The notes beneath the pieces were generated by a model. It did not search any database. It saw only the letters and a program-made list of their open reading frames with translations, and was not told the DNA's origin. Below are positions 1-5,201 of a stretch of DNA of 5,201 nt, piece by piece (position 1 is the stretch's first letter; each line of letters begins with the position of its first letter). The translations under genes and the position numbers were made by a program. Origin of the DNA: Chryseobacterium sp. UBA6632 (GTDB lineage: Bacteria > Bacteroidota > Bacteroidia > Flavobacteriales > Weeksellaceae). Location of the stretch: positions 1 through 5,201 of the forward strand of contig DKLU01000459.1 in NCBI GenBank assembly GCA_002455915.1. Reading direction: 5' to 3'.

Positions 1-8
1 ATATTTTG

Positions 9-16
9 TATCTTTG
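9..16 (+). promoter_or_regulatory. Putative Bacteroidota-type -7 promoter element upstream of miaB
   Basis: The octamer TATCTTTG matches the TAnnTTTG -7 consensus used by the primary sigma factor of Bacteroidota (established knowledge). The matching -33 TTG would lie about 20 bases upstream, outside the window, so only half of the promoter can be checked. Transcription would start near position 20-25 and give miaB an untranslated leader of roughly 85-90 bases. The rest of 1-109 has no open frame of note. Confidence 0.55.
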
Positions 17-27
17 CAAATTCAATA

Positions 28-58
28 AGTTCAAAGTTTGCGATTTTGAGTTCAAAGT
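28..58 (+). repeat. Two 10-base direct repeats in the miaB leader
   Basis: AGTTCAAAGT occurs at 28-37 and again, identically, at 49-58, a start-to-start distance of 21 bases, or about two helical turns. Both copies lie just downstream of the putative -7 element. Such phasing suits a dimeric DNA-binding protein, but short repeats also arise by chance in AT-rich leaders. No function is assigned. Confidence 0.3.
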
Positions 59-87
59 GATATGCAATGAACCCTAAATTTTAGGCT

Positions 88-105
88 TTAAACCTTAAAA
101 AAGAC
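88..105 (+). promoter_or_regulatory. A-rich translation leader of miaB, first copy of a shared motif
   Basis: TTAAACCTTAAAAAAGAC ends four bases before the GTG start. It resembles 1591-1608, which precedes the next gene: 15 of 18 positions match without gaps, and the last ten bases are identical. A/T-rich leaders commonly replace the Shine-Dalgarno sequence in Bacteroidota, so this may be a ribosome-recruiting tract. That role is inferred. Confidence 0.35.
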
Positions 106-109
106 TATC

Positions 110-1546
110 GTGCAAGAAAAATATATAGACGAAACCAAGCAAGGAGAGGCTTTTGCAATTGCAGAAAGACCTGAAAACTCTAAAAAATTATTTTTAGAAA
201 GCTATGGTTGTCAAATGAATTTCTCGGATTCCGAAATCGTTGCTTCTATCCTTAATGAACAGGGGTACAACACAACAATGAAGGTTGAGGAAGCAGATCT
301 TATCCTTTTAAATACCTGTTCAATCCGTGAAAAAGCGGAACAAACCGTAAGAATGCGTCTTTCTCAGTTTAAAAATCTGAAGAAAGAAAAGCCGAATATG
401 ACGGTGGGTGTTCTTGGATGTATGGCAGAAAGGCTGAAAACTAAATTTTTAGAGGAAGAACAATTGGTTGACCTTGTAGTTGGTCCCGATGCTTACAGAG
501 ATTTACCGAATCTTTTAAAAGAAACTGAAGATGGTAGAGATGCTATCAACGTAATTCTTTCTAAAGAAGAGACTTATGCAGACATTAACCCCGTTCGTTT
601 GGGCGGAAATGGGGTAACTGCTTATGTTACAATCACCAGAGGTTGCGATAATATGTGCACGTTCTGTGTGGTTCCGTTTACGAGAGGTAGAGAAAGAAGC
701 CGAGATCCGCATTCTATTTTGGATGAATGTAAAGATCTTTGGAACAGTGGTTATAAAGAAATTACATTGTTGGGTCAAAACGTAGATTCTTACCTTTGGT
801 ATGGAGGCGGACCGAAAAAAGATTTCGCCAAAGCTTCTGAAATGCAAAAGGCTACTGCTGTTAATTTTGCTCACTTGCTTGATTTGGTGGCTAAAGCGGT
901 TCCGGAAATGAGAATCAGATTCTCAACTTCAAACCCTCAGGATATGAGTCTTGATGTTTTCAAGATGATGGCAAAGCACGAAAATATTTGTAAATACGTT
1001 CATTTACCGGTTCAGAGCGGAAGCAATAATATGCTTGAAGCCATGAACAGACAACATACGCGTGAAGAATATTTAGATTTAATTAAAAAAGCTAAAGAAA
1101 TTGTTCCGGAAGTTGCATTTTCTCAGGATATGATCGTTGGTTTCTGCAGCGAATCTGAAGAAGATCATCAGGATACTTTAAGTCTGATGAAAGAAGTGGA
1201 ATATGACTACGGTTATATGTTCGCGTATTCAGAAAGACCGGGAACGCCTGCTCACAAGAAAATGGAAGACAATATTCCGGCAGACGTAAAACAAAGACGT
1301 TTGGCTGAGGTTATTGCTTTGCAAGGCGAATTGTCAAGAAAAAGAATGGCTGGTTATGTAGGAAGAGTTCACCAGATTTTAATTGAAGGAATTTCCAAGA
1401 AGAATAAAAATCAGTGGAAAGGTAGAAACTCTCAGAATGCCGTTTGTGTTTTCGATATGGCAGAAGGCCAGAAAATTGGTGACATTGTGAACGTTTTTGT
1501 TTATGATAACACGCAAGGCACGCTTTTAGGGAGAATTGCGGAATAA
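110..1546 (+). CDS. miaB: tRNA-2-methylthio-N6-dimethylallyladenosine synthase (MiaB)
   Basis: This cytoplasmic radical-SAM enzyme adds a methylthio group to C2 of N6-isopentenyladenosine at position 37 of tRNAs that read UNN codons, which improves codon-anticodon pairing. The 478-residue protein has the full family layout. The N-terminal methylthiotransferase domain carries the three auxiliary-cluster cysteines C34, C70 and C104 (in SYGCQMN, NTCSIRE and GCMAE). The radical-SAM core has C179, C183 and C186 in RGCDNMCTFC. A C-terminal TRAM RNA-binding domain spans about 411-475. Residues 228-252 form a polar, glycine-rich insertion that I recall from Bacteroidota MiaB proteins. The start is GTG: an in-frame TAA at 89-91 lies just upstream, and the next in-frame ATG is codon 37, inside the conserved first cysteine motif. 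There is no Shine-Dalgarno; an A-rich tract at 97-105 precedes the start. The sister enzymes MtaB and RimO are less likely because the SYGCQMN and GQNVDSY motifs fit MiaB. Confidence 0.96.
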   Translation: MQEKYIDETKQGEAFAIAERPENSKKLFLESYGCQMNFSDSEIVASILNEQGYNTTMKVEEADLILLNTCSIREKAEQTVRMRLSQFKNLKKEKPNMTVGVLGCMAERLKTKFLEEEQLVDLVVGPDAYRDLPNLLKETEDGRDAINVILSKEETYADINPVRLGGNGVTAYVTITRGCDNMCTFCVVPFTRGRERSRDPHSILDECKDLWNSGYKEITLLGQNVDSYLWYGGGPKKDFAKASEMQKATAVNFAHLLDLVAKAVPEMRIRFSTSNPQDMSLDVFKMMAKHENICKYVHLPVQSGSNNMLEAMNRQHTREEYLDLIKKAKEIVPEVAFSQDMIVGFCSESEEDHQDTLSLMKEVEYDYGYMFAYSERPGTPAHKKMEDNIPADVKQRRLAEVIALQGELSRKRMAGYVGRVHQILIEGISKKNKNQWKGRNSQNAVCVFDMAEGQKIGDIVNVFVYDNTQGTLLGRIAE

Positions 1547-1590
1547 CAATCGAACCGAAAAATAAAAAATTAAGTAAATTATTATCAATA

Positions 1591-1608
1591 TTAACCTATA
1601 AAAAAGAC
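1591..1608 (+). promoter_or_regulatory. A-rich translation leader, second copy of the shared motif
   Basis: TTAACCTATAAAAAAGAC ends one base before the ATG at 1610. It shares 15 of 18 positions with the tract before miaB (88-105). It supports 1610 as the true start of the secreted orphan. No -7 TAnnTTTG element is visible in 1547-1609, so this gene may depend on read-through from miaB. Confidence 0.35.
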
Positions 1609-1609
1609 A

Positions 1610-2041
1610 ATGGAAAAATTTCAAAAATATTGCCTTAGTGTTTTATTGGTAATAATTTATAACAATATCTCGGCGCAAGTAACCAACGGAGTCATTGAAA
1701 ATGAAGACTGTAGGAAGATTTGCGAGATTTATAGCCAGTTTTTTGAATCTCAGCATAGTAATTCTCAAATTTATTTTACTAAAAAGAAAATAGCTTATCA
1801 GTCTTTAAATCAAAAGGATAAAGCAATTGAAGTTGTCGGGAAAATTCTTCCTGAAATTCAGCATAATTTAGGATTTAATAATTCGGATATTGGCTTGGCT
1901 TATTCCGAAAGGCAAAAACATGATTTGTCGTTATTAAATTTTGAAAAACAAAGCAAAGATTATAATTTTACTGATAGCACATATTTAAAAGATAAAGTTT
2001 CGAAGATAAGAAACAAAGATTATTTAGATTTTAAGAGTTAA
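1610..2041 (+). CDS. Small secreted protein with TPR-like helices, family unknown
   Basis: I do not recognise this 143-residue protein. It begins with a Sec signal peptide: a short charged start (MEKFQK), a hydrophobic stretch at about 7-20 and a likely cleavage site after A22, in ISAQ. A mature N-terminal Gln is common in flavobacterial exported proteins. The remainder is polar and mostly helical. Residues 55-80 (IAYQSLNQKDKAIEVV) and 91-118 (DIGLAYSERQKHDLSLLNFEK) each look like a tetratricopeptide helix pair, so it may be a periplasmic protein-binding domain. Two cysteines, C34 and C38, in DCRKIC are close to the mature N-terminus. There is no lipobox, catalytic motif or C-terminal sorting domain. 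By hand count, bases 1621-2040 are about 28% GC, against about 40% in sampled stretches of miaB, which suggests late acquisition or weak constraint. It could also be the remaining part of a longer TPR protein. Confidence 0.7.
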   Translation: MEKFQKYCLSVLLVIIYNNISAQVTNGVIENEDCRKICEIYSQFFESQHSNSQIYFTKKKIAYQSLNQKDKAIEVVGKILPEIQHNLGFNNSDIGLAYSERQKHDLSLLNFEKQSKDYNFTDSTYLKDKVSKIRNKDYLDFKS

Positions 2042-2056
2042 TTCTTAAAAAATAGG

Positions 2057-2134
2057 ATGAAAATATCATTCATCGTATCACTAAAGCGAATCTGCAATTC
2101 ATTGATTAATTGTAGATTAAATTTAAATCAATAA
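2057..2134 (+). CDS. Possible 25-codon leader ORF before the sigma-54 gene
   Basis: An ATG preceded by AATAGG opens a frame of 25 codons (MKISFIVSLKRICNSLINCR and five more residues) ending in TAA at 2132-2134, 15 bases before the next start codon. It runs through every pairing segment of the leader, so ribosome movement along it would change which hairpin can form. The peptide has no run of one amino acid of the kind seen in classical attenuators, and an ORF this short is expected by chance. Treat it as a candidate only. Confidence 0.15.
   Translation: MKISFIVSLKRICNSLINCRLNLNQ
2089..2118 (+). promoter_or_regulatory. Leader hairpin 1 upstream of the sigma-54 gene
   Basis: AATCTGCAATT (2089-2099) pairs with AATTGTAGATT (2108-2118) over 11 base pairs, including one G-U wobble, around an 8-base loop. 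The stem has only three G-C pairs and is followed by AAATTTAAAT rather than a T-run, so it is a poor intrinsic terminator. As near-symmetric DNA it could instead be an operator. The loop bases 2101-2107 are also complementary to 2126-2132, which would allow a pseudoknot. Confidence 0.4.
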
Positions 2135-2138
2135 TCTA
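2113..2138 (+). promoter_or_regulatory. Leader hairpin 2, incompatible with hairpin 1
   Basis: TAGATTA (2113-2119) pairs exactly with TAATCTA (2132-2138) around a 12-base loop. Its left arm reuses bases 2113-2118 of hairpin 1, so the two cannot form together. It ends 11 bases before the ATG at 2150, inside the area a 30S subunit would cover, so its formation could reduce translation of the sigma-54 activator. AT-rich sequence makes such pairings common, and one GC pair gives little stability. Confidence 0.3.
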
Positions 2139-2149
2139 AAAATTTACTT

Positions 2150-3439
2150 ATGAGCAACGAGCTACAAAATATAAAAAACCGTTTTGGTATCATTGGAAAC
2201 TTTCCGGCTTTAAACAGAGCTTTGGAAAAATCTATTCAGGTAGCACCCACCGATATTTCCGTTTTAGTCATTGGAGAAAGTGGTGTGGGGAAAGAATTTA
2301 TTCCAAAAATCATTCATTCAGAATCGAAAAGAAAACATCAGCCGTATATTGTCGTTAACTGTGGAGCAATTCCTGAGGGAACGATAGATTCCGAATTATT
2401 CGGGCACGAAAAAGGAGCCTTTACCGGTGCTACAACAACTAGAAAAGGTTATTTTGAAGTTGCTGACGGCGGAACGATTTTCCTTGATGAGGTTGGTGAA
2501 CTTCCTTTGCAGACGCAGGTTCGTTTGTTAAGGGTTTTGGAAAGCGGTGAATTTATGAAAGTGGGTTCTTCTCAGGTTCAGAAAACGAATGTGAGAATTG
2601 TGGCGGCTACCAACGTGAATATGATGAAGGCAATTCATGACGGAAGATTCCGTGAAGACTTGTATTATCGTTTAAATACGGTTCAGATCGATATGCCTGC
2701 TTTAAGAGAAAGAAAAGGGGATATCCATTTGTTATTCAGGAAGTTTGCAATCGACTTTGCCGAAAAATACAGAATGCCTGAGTTGGAACTGGAGCCAAGC
2801 GCTGTTCATTATGTTGAAAATTATTCTTTCCCCGGAAATGTTCGTCAGTTGAGAAATCTGGTTGAGCAAATGACGGTTGTAGAAAGAGACAGACACGTAA
2901 CGGTGGAAAAACTGGCAGAGTACATTCCCATGGAAACACATCTTCCGATGGTGGTGAATACGCCAAATACACAAAAACAAAACGATTTCGGCAGCGAAAG
3001 AGAAATTATGTATAAGATTCTCTTCGATATGCGAAACGATATAAATGATTTAAAATCCTTAACTTCGGAATTAATAAAAAATCGCGGAGCGGGAGATTTG
3101 AGCAATCAGGAAAAAAATCTGATCAACAGAATTTATACTCCTGAAACGCAACAGCCTATAAGCCAGAATTCTTTATTGTATTTTGAAAACGGAAATAATA
3201 CGCCTGTCGTTCAAAATTCAACGATTATGGCTTCGCCGGAAGAAAGCTATGAAGACATCGAAGATATTGAAATTGAGGAAAATAAGCCTGAATCTTTATC
3301 TCTTCAAAACAACGAAAAAGACCTGATTGTAAAAGCTTTAGAAAAGCATAAAGGAAGGAGAAACAAAGCGGCAGACGAATTAGGAATTTCACAAAGAACA
3401 TTATACAGAAAAATAAAACAATATAACTTAGAAGACTAA
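2150..3439 (+). CDS. Sigma-54-dependent transcription activator without a sensor domain (PspF-like layout)
   Basis: This cytoplasmic AAA+ activator remodels RNA polymerase bound to sigma-54 (RpoN) so that promoters open. Motifs in order: Walker A GESGVGKE (42-49), an intact GAFTGA sigma-54 contact loop (89-94), Walker B with D113-E114, sensor I near VAATN (151-155), likely arginine fingers R168 and R174 in GRFREDLYYRL, and sensor II around FPGNVRQLR (227-235). A Fis-type helix-turn-helix fills 389-427 (NKAADELGISQRTLYRKIKQ). The ATPase domain begins almost at residue 1, so there is no receiver, GAF or PAS domain; a partner protein or expression level must provide control. Residues about 262-385 form an unusually long linker with a possible coiled coil (287-310) and a very acidic stretch (364-379). 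The start is the first ATG; no Shine-Dalgarno is seen. It heads a tight cluster with a membrane protein and LptE. The biochemical class is certain; its targets are unknown. Confidence 0.93.
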   Translation: MSNELQNIKNRFGIIGNFPALNRALEKSIQVAPTDISVLVIGESGVGKEFIPKIIHSESKRKHQPYIVVNCGAIPEGTIDSELFGHEKGAFTGATTTRKGYFEVADGGTIFLDEVGELPLQTQVRLLRVLESGEFMKVGSSQVQKTNVRIVAATNVNMMKAIHDGRFREDLYYRLNTVQIDMPALRERKGDIHLLFRKFAIDFAEKYRMPELELEPSAVHYVENYSFPGNVRQLRNLVEQMTVVERDRHVTVEKLAEYIPMETHLPMVVNTPNTQKQNDFGSEREIMYKILFDMRNDINDLKSLTSELIKNRGAGDLSNQEKNLINRIYTPETQQPISQNSLLYFENGNNTPVVQNSTIMASPEESYEDIEDIEIEENKPESLSLQNNEKDLIVKALEKHKGRRNKAADELGISQRTLYRKIKQYNLED

Positions 3440-3458
3440 TAATTAAAAGAATACATAA

Positions 3459-4151
3459 ATGACGGAACTGAACGCGAAACCGATTAATTTTAAATTTGGA
3501 GAATACCTGAGCAACGGATTTGAATTTCTGAAGAATAACTTTGGAAATCTTTTGCTGGCTGTTATTTTTTGCTTTATTATGGCATTTATTCCCCTTTGCG
3601 GAATGCTGGGAATGGGAAATTTATATAAATATTGCCGAAAGCTAAGAAAAGGACAGACTACAGGGCCCGGAGAAATTTTTAATTTTGATGATTTCATGCC
3701 TTATTTGATGTTGCAGCTGATTATTTTTGGTGGTATGCTTTTACTTTTCATTCCACTATTTTTTATCACGCTTCTTACACGAATTGGTGGTGATGATTCT
3801 GCGGTAGGTCCGGTGATGGTCGTTGTTTGTATGATCGTTTTTTATATAGCTTTATTTTATGTCATTTTCAGAGGATTTTATATTCCGGCTCTTATTTCAT
3901 TAGGAGGAGTAAAAGACATTAAAAAAGCTTGGAATATGTCTAAAGTAATGACAAAAGGCAACTTCTGGTCTATTCTAGGTTTTGCAATTGTTGTGGGAAT
4001 ACTTTCTCAATTGGGAATTTTAGCCTGCGGAATAGGTATTTTATTTACTTTACCGTTGAATTATACAGCCAATTATTTTGCTTTTGAGGATGCAATGCAG
4101 CAGATTGAGCATGACGAAATAAAAGAAATCGGAGTAAAAAATGAATATTAA
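3459..4151 (+). CDS. Multi-pass inner-membrane protein of unknown function
   Basis: The 230-residue protein has an amphipathic N-terminus (FKFGEYLSNGFEFLKNNFGN) and then about five hydrophobic segments, at roughly 30-53, 82-107, 115-138, 168-187 and 188-206, with a charged tail at 210-230. The loop GQTTGPGEIFNFDDF (65-79) and the GGVKDIKKAWNMSKVMTKGNFW stretch between segments 3 and 4 resemble integral-membrane families of unknown function (the DUF4013/DUF975 type). Such proteins are sometimes labelled beta-carotene monooxygenase in flavobacterial annotations; I see no histidine ligand pattern that would support that enzyme. It starts 19 bases after the sigma-54 gene and overlaps lptE by 11 bases, so it is very likely co-transcribed and translationally coupled with lptE. 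A role in the envelope is inferred from context only. Confidence 0.85.
   Translation: MTELNAKPINFKFGEYLSNGFEFLKNNFGNLLLAVIFCFIMAFIPLCGMLGMGNLYKYCRKLRKGQTTGPGEIFNFDDFMPYLMLQLIIFGGMLLLFIPLFFITLLTRIGGDDSAVGPVMVVVCMIVFYIALFYVIFRGFYIPALISLGGVKDIKKAWNMSKVMTKGNFWSILGFAIVVGILSQLGILACGIGILFTLPLNYTANYFAFEDAMQQIEHDEIKEIGVKNEY
4141..4151 (+). other. 11-base overlap between the membrane-protein gene and lptE
   Basis: The lptE start codon ATG (4141-4143) sits inside the last four codons of the upstream gene, whose TAA is at 4149-4151. Ribosomes that finish the membrane protein can restart at once on lptE. This points to a fixed stoichiometry and makes the two a likely functional pair. Confidence 0.85.
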
Positions 4152-4692
4152 ATTAAGTCCAATTAAAATAAATCAGCCTAAATTTACATGGCTTTTGTTT
4201 ATCTGTTTAGGATTTTTACAGTCTTGCTACAGTTTTACAGGTTCGTCTTTAACGGATGAAAAAACTGTGCAGATCAATGAATTTCCGAATAATGCAGCGT
4301 TGGTAAATCCAGCGTTGGCACAACAGTTTTCAACAGATATTCAGAACCGTTTTTTACAGAGAACAACCTTAAAAGGAACCAAAGAAAATCCTGATATTCT
4401 GATTGAGGGTGAAATTACAGATTATTCCATTTCGCCTACAACCATCAGCTCTACAACAACGAGTAACAACGTTGGTGGGGTAGTTCAAGAATCACAGAAT
4501 AAGCTGACGATCACGGTGAAAGTACATTATGAAAATAAGATACACCCAGATTCCAGCTTTGACAGAACGTATTCAGACGAAGCCGTTTTCAACAGTAGCT
4601 TGTCGCAATCTGATATTGAGGCATCTCAGGTGAAAATTGTGACGGACAGAATTATTAATAAAATATTTAACGATATTGTAGCCAATTGGTAA
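4141..4692 (+). CDS. lptE: LptE-like LPS-assembly outer-membrane lipoprotein
   Basis: LptE plugs the LptD barrel and helps place lipopolysaccharide in the outer leaflet of the outer membrane. The 183-residue product has a lipoprotein signal: hydrophobic segment at about 17-27 and lipobox LQSC with acylated C29. The YSFTGSSL sequence right after it, the DILIEGEITDYSISPTT strand region (about 85-102) and a C-terminal helix (IVTDRIINKIFNDIVANW) fit the compact alpha/beta fold and typical length of Bacteroidota LptE. The n-region is somewhat long, but there is no other start codon before the hydrophobic core. The ATG lies inside the end of the preceding membrane-protein gene (11-base overlap), and the next gene begins one base after the stop, so expression is probably coupled on both sides. 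E. coli LptE is only distantly similar, so the name rests on family features and not on direct similarity. Confidence 0.82.
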   Translation: MNIKLSPIKINQPKFTWLLFICLGFLQSCYSFTGSSLTDEKTVQINEFPNNAALVNPALAQQFSTDIQNRFLQRTTLKGTKENPDILIEGEITDYSISPTTISSTTTSNNVGGVVQESQNKLTITVKVHYENKIHPDSSFDRTYSDEAVFNSSLSQSDIEASQVKIVTDRIINKIFNDIVANW

Positions 4693-4693
4693 G

Positions 4694-5201
4694 ATGAATC
4701 CCAGAGTTTTAGAATTATTAAAGAACCCGAAGCACATTCAGTCAGAAGATCTAGGTCTTTTGAAAGAAGAGATCAATTCTTTTCCCTATATCCAGAATAT
4801 CAGGGCACTGCATTTGTATGGAGTTCACCTTTTTGATAAAGAAAATTACCAGAAAGAGCTTTCAACGACAGCCGCTTATACTACCGATAAAAAGATTCTG
4901 TATCAGTTAATTAACGGTAAAATTCAACAAAAAGAAAAGCCGAAACCTGAGGTCGTTGTGAAGGTTGAAAAAGTTGAAGAACAAAAGGAGGAAGTTGTAA
5001 AAAATAACTTCCAATATGTTTATAAAAGCAGCAATTTTCCTCTGAAAAGAGAAGATAAAGTTCAGCAAATAGAACTAAATCAGGAAGATTTAAATCAAAA
5101 TTTATCAATTCCTGTTGAACCGGAAGCTGTCATCGCAGAACCTGAAAATCTTGAAATTGTTGAAGATCAGGAATCTTGTGAAATTCAGACATCTGAAGTT
5201 G
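4694..5201 (+). CDS. Bacteroidota-specific hypothetical protein, 3' end outside the window
   Basis: An open frame of 169 codons runs from the ATG at 4694 past the window edge with no stop. It starts one base after the lptE TAA, so it belongs to the same operon. Residues 1-75 (MNPRVLELLKNPKHIQSED, then FPYIQNIRALHLYGVHLFD and YQKELSTTAAYTTDKKILYQ) form a helical N-terminal module that I recall from many hypothetical proteins of this phylum: a PYxQ motif, a leucine-rich helix and a TAAYxxDKxxLY-type motif. From about residue 80 the chain turns into low-complexity charged sequence rich in Glu, Lys and Val (KVEKVEEQKEE), followed by an acidic stretch rich in Glu and Gln, probably disordered. No signal peptide or membrane segment is visible, so it is probably cytoplasmic or inner-face associated. 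Its function is unknown; any C-terminal domain cannot be seen here. Confidence 0.85.
   Translation, partial: MNPRVLELLKNPKHIQSEDLGLLKEEINSFPYIQNIRALHLYGVHLFDKENYQKELSTTAAYTTDKKILYQLINGKIQQKEKPKPEVVVKVEKVEEQKEEVVKNNFQYVYKSSNFPLKREDKVQQIELNQEDLNQNLSIPVEPEAVIAEPENLEIVEDQESCEIQTSEV

Noticed and set aside
73..85. Near-palindrome CCTAAATTTTAGG in the miaB leader.
   Set aside because: Six pairs around a single central base cannot form a good RNA hairpin, and such AT-rich symmetry is common by chance.
767..798. Promoter-like pair inside miaB: TTG at 767-769 or 770-772 and TACCTTTG at 791-798.
   Set aside because: The spacing fits the Bacteroidota consensus, but the bases encode the conserved stretch LLGQNVDSYLWYG and no gene begins shortly downstream. 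Coincidence is the simpler reading.
515..874. 119-codon open frame on the - strand.
   Set aside because: It lies wholly inside miaB on the opposite strand, has no recognisable domain, and miaB is clearly the coding frame.
2089..2125. Intrinsic terminator for the secreted orphan.
   Set aside because: The stem is AT-rich with a wobble pair and is followed by AAATTTAAAT, not by a run of T, so efficient termination is unlikely.
2732..3105. Three overlapping - strand open frames.
   Set aside because: They lie opposite the sigma-54 activator gene, overlap one another in different frames and show no protein-like motif.
3443..3697. 84-codon - strand open frame.
   Set aside because: It is antisense to the membrane-protein gene; its hydrophobic and basic composition simply mirrors that gene.
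3459..4151. Beta-carotene 15,15'-monooxygenase, a label sometimes used for such membrane proteins.
   Set aside because: The sequence has almost no histidines and lacks the metal-binding pattern expected for a carotenoid oxygenase.
4911..5108. 65-codon - strand open frame near the window end.
   Set aside because: It is antisense to the partial gene that starts at 4694, whose + strand frame stays open to the edge and has a recognisable N-terminal module.
1..5201. Mobile element, phage, CRISPR or toxin-antitoxin system.
   Set aside because: I saw no transposase, integrase, terminal inverted repeats, spaced repeat array or toxin-antitoxin pair anywhere in the window.

Overview
The window looks like chromosomal DNA from a flavobacterium of the Chryseobacterium/Weeksellaceae type. 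The signs are low GC with strongly AT-rich gaps, almost no Shine-Dalgarno sequences, a TAnnTTTG-type -7 promoter element, a secreted protein whose predicted mature end begins with Gln, and the flavobacterial flavour of MiaB, LptE and the last gene. The genus is inferred from these features, not from a database search. Everything lies on the + strand.

Layout: (1) 1-109 holds a promoter element and the leader of the first gene. (2) 110-1546 is miaB, a tRNA methylthiotransferase with a GTG start. (3) 1610-2041 encodes a small, much more AT-rich secreted protein with TPR-like helices and no recognised family. (4) 2042-2149 is a gap with overlapping, mutually exclusive RNA pairings and a possible 25-codon ORF. 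(5) 2150-3439 is a sigma-54 activator (AAA+ plus Fis-type HTH) with no N-terminal sensor domain. (6) 3459-4151 is a multi-pass inner-membrane protein of unknown function. (7) 4141-4692 is an LptE-like outer-membrane lipoprotein that overlaps gene 6 by 11 bases. (8) 4694 to the window end is the 5' part of a further gene, starting one base after the lptE stop.

Genes 5 to 8 are packed as an operon: gaps of 19, -11 and 1 bases, no visible terminators. They place a PspF-like transcription activator with LPS-export and envelope genes. miaB is separated from them by the AT-rich orphan and two longer gaps, so the orphan looks like a later insertion into an otherwise housekeeping neighbourhood.

I see no tRNA, rRNA, CRISPR array, transposase or phage gene. 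The best candidates for something undescribed are the structured leader before the sigma-54 gene, the AT-rich orphan with its miaB-like leader, and the possible control of LptE by the sigma-54 regulator. None is proven by sequence alone.
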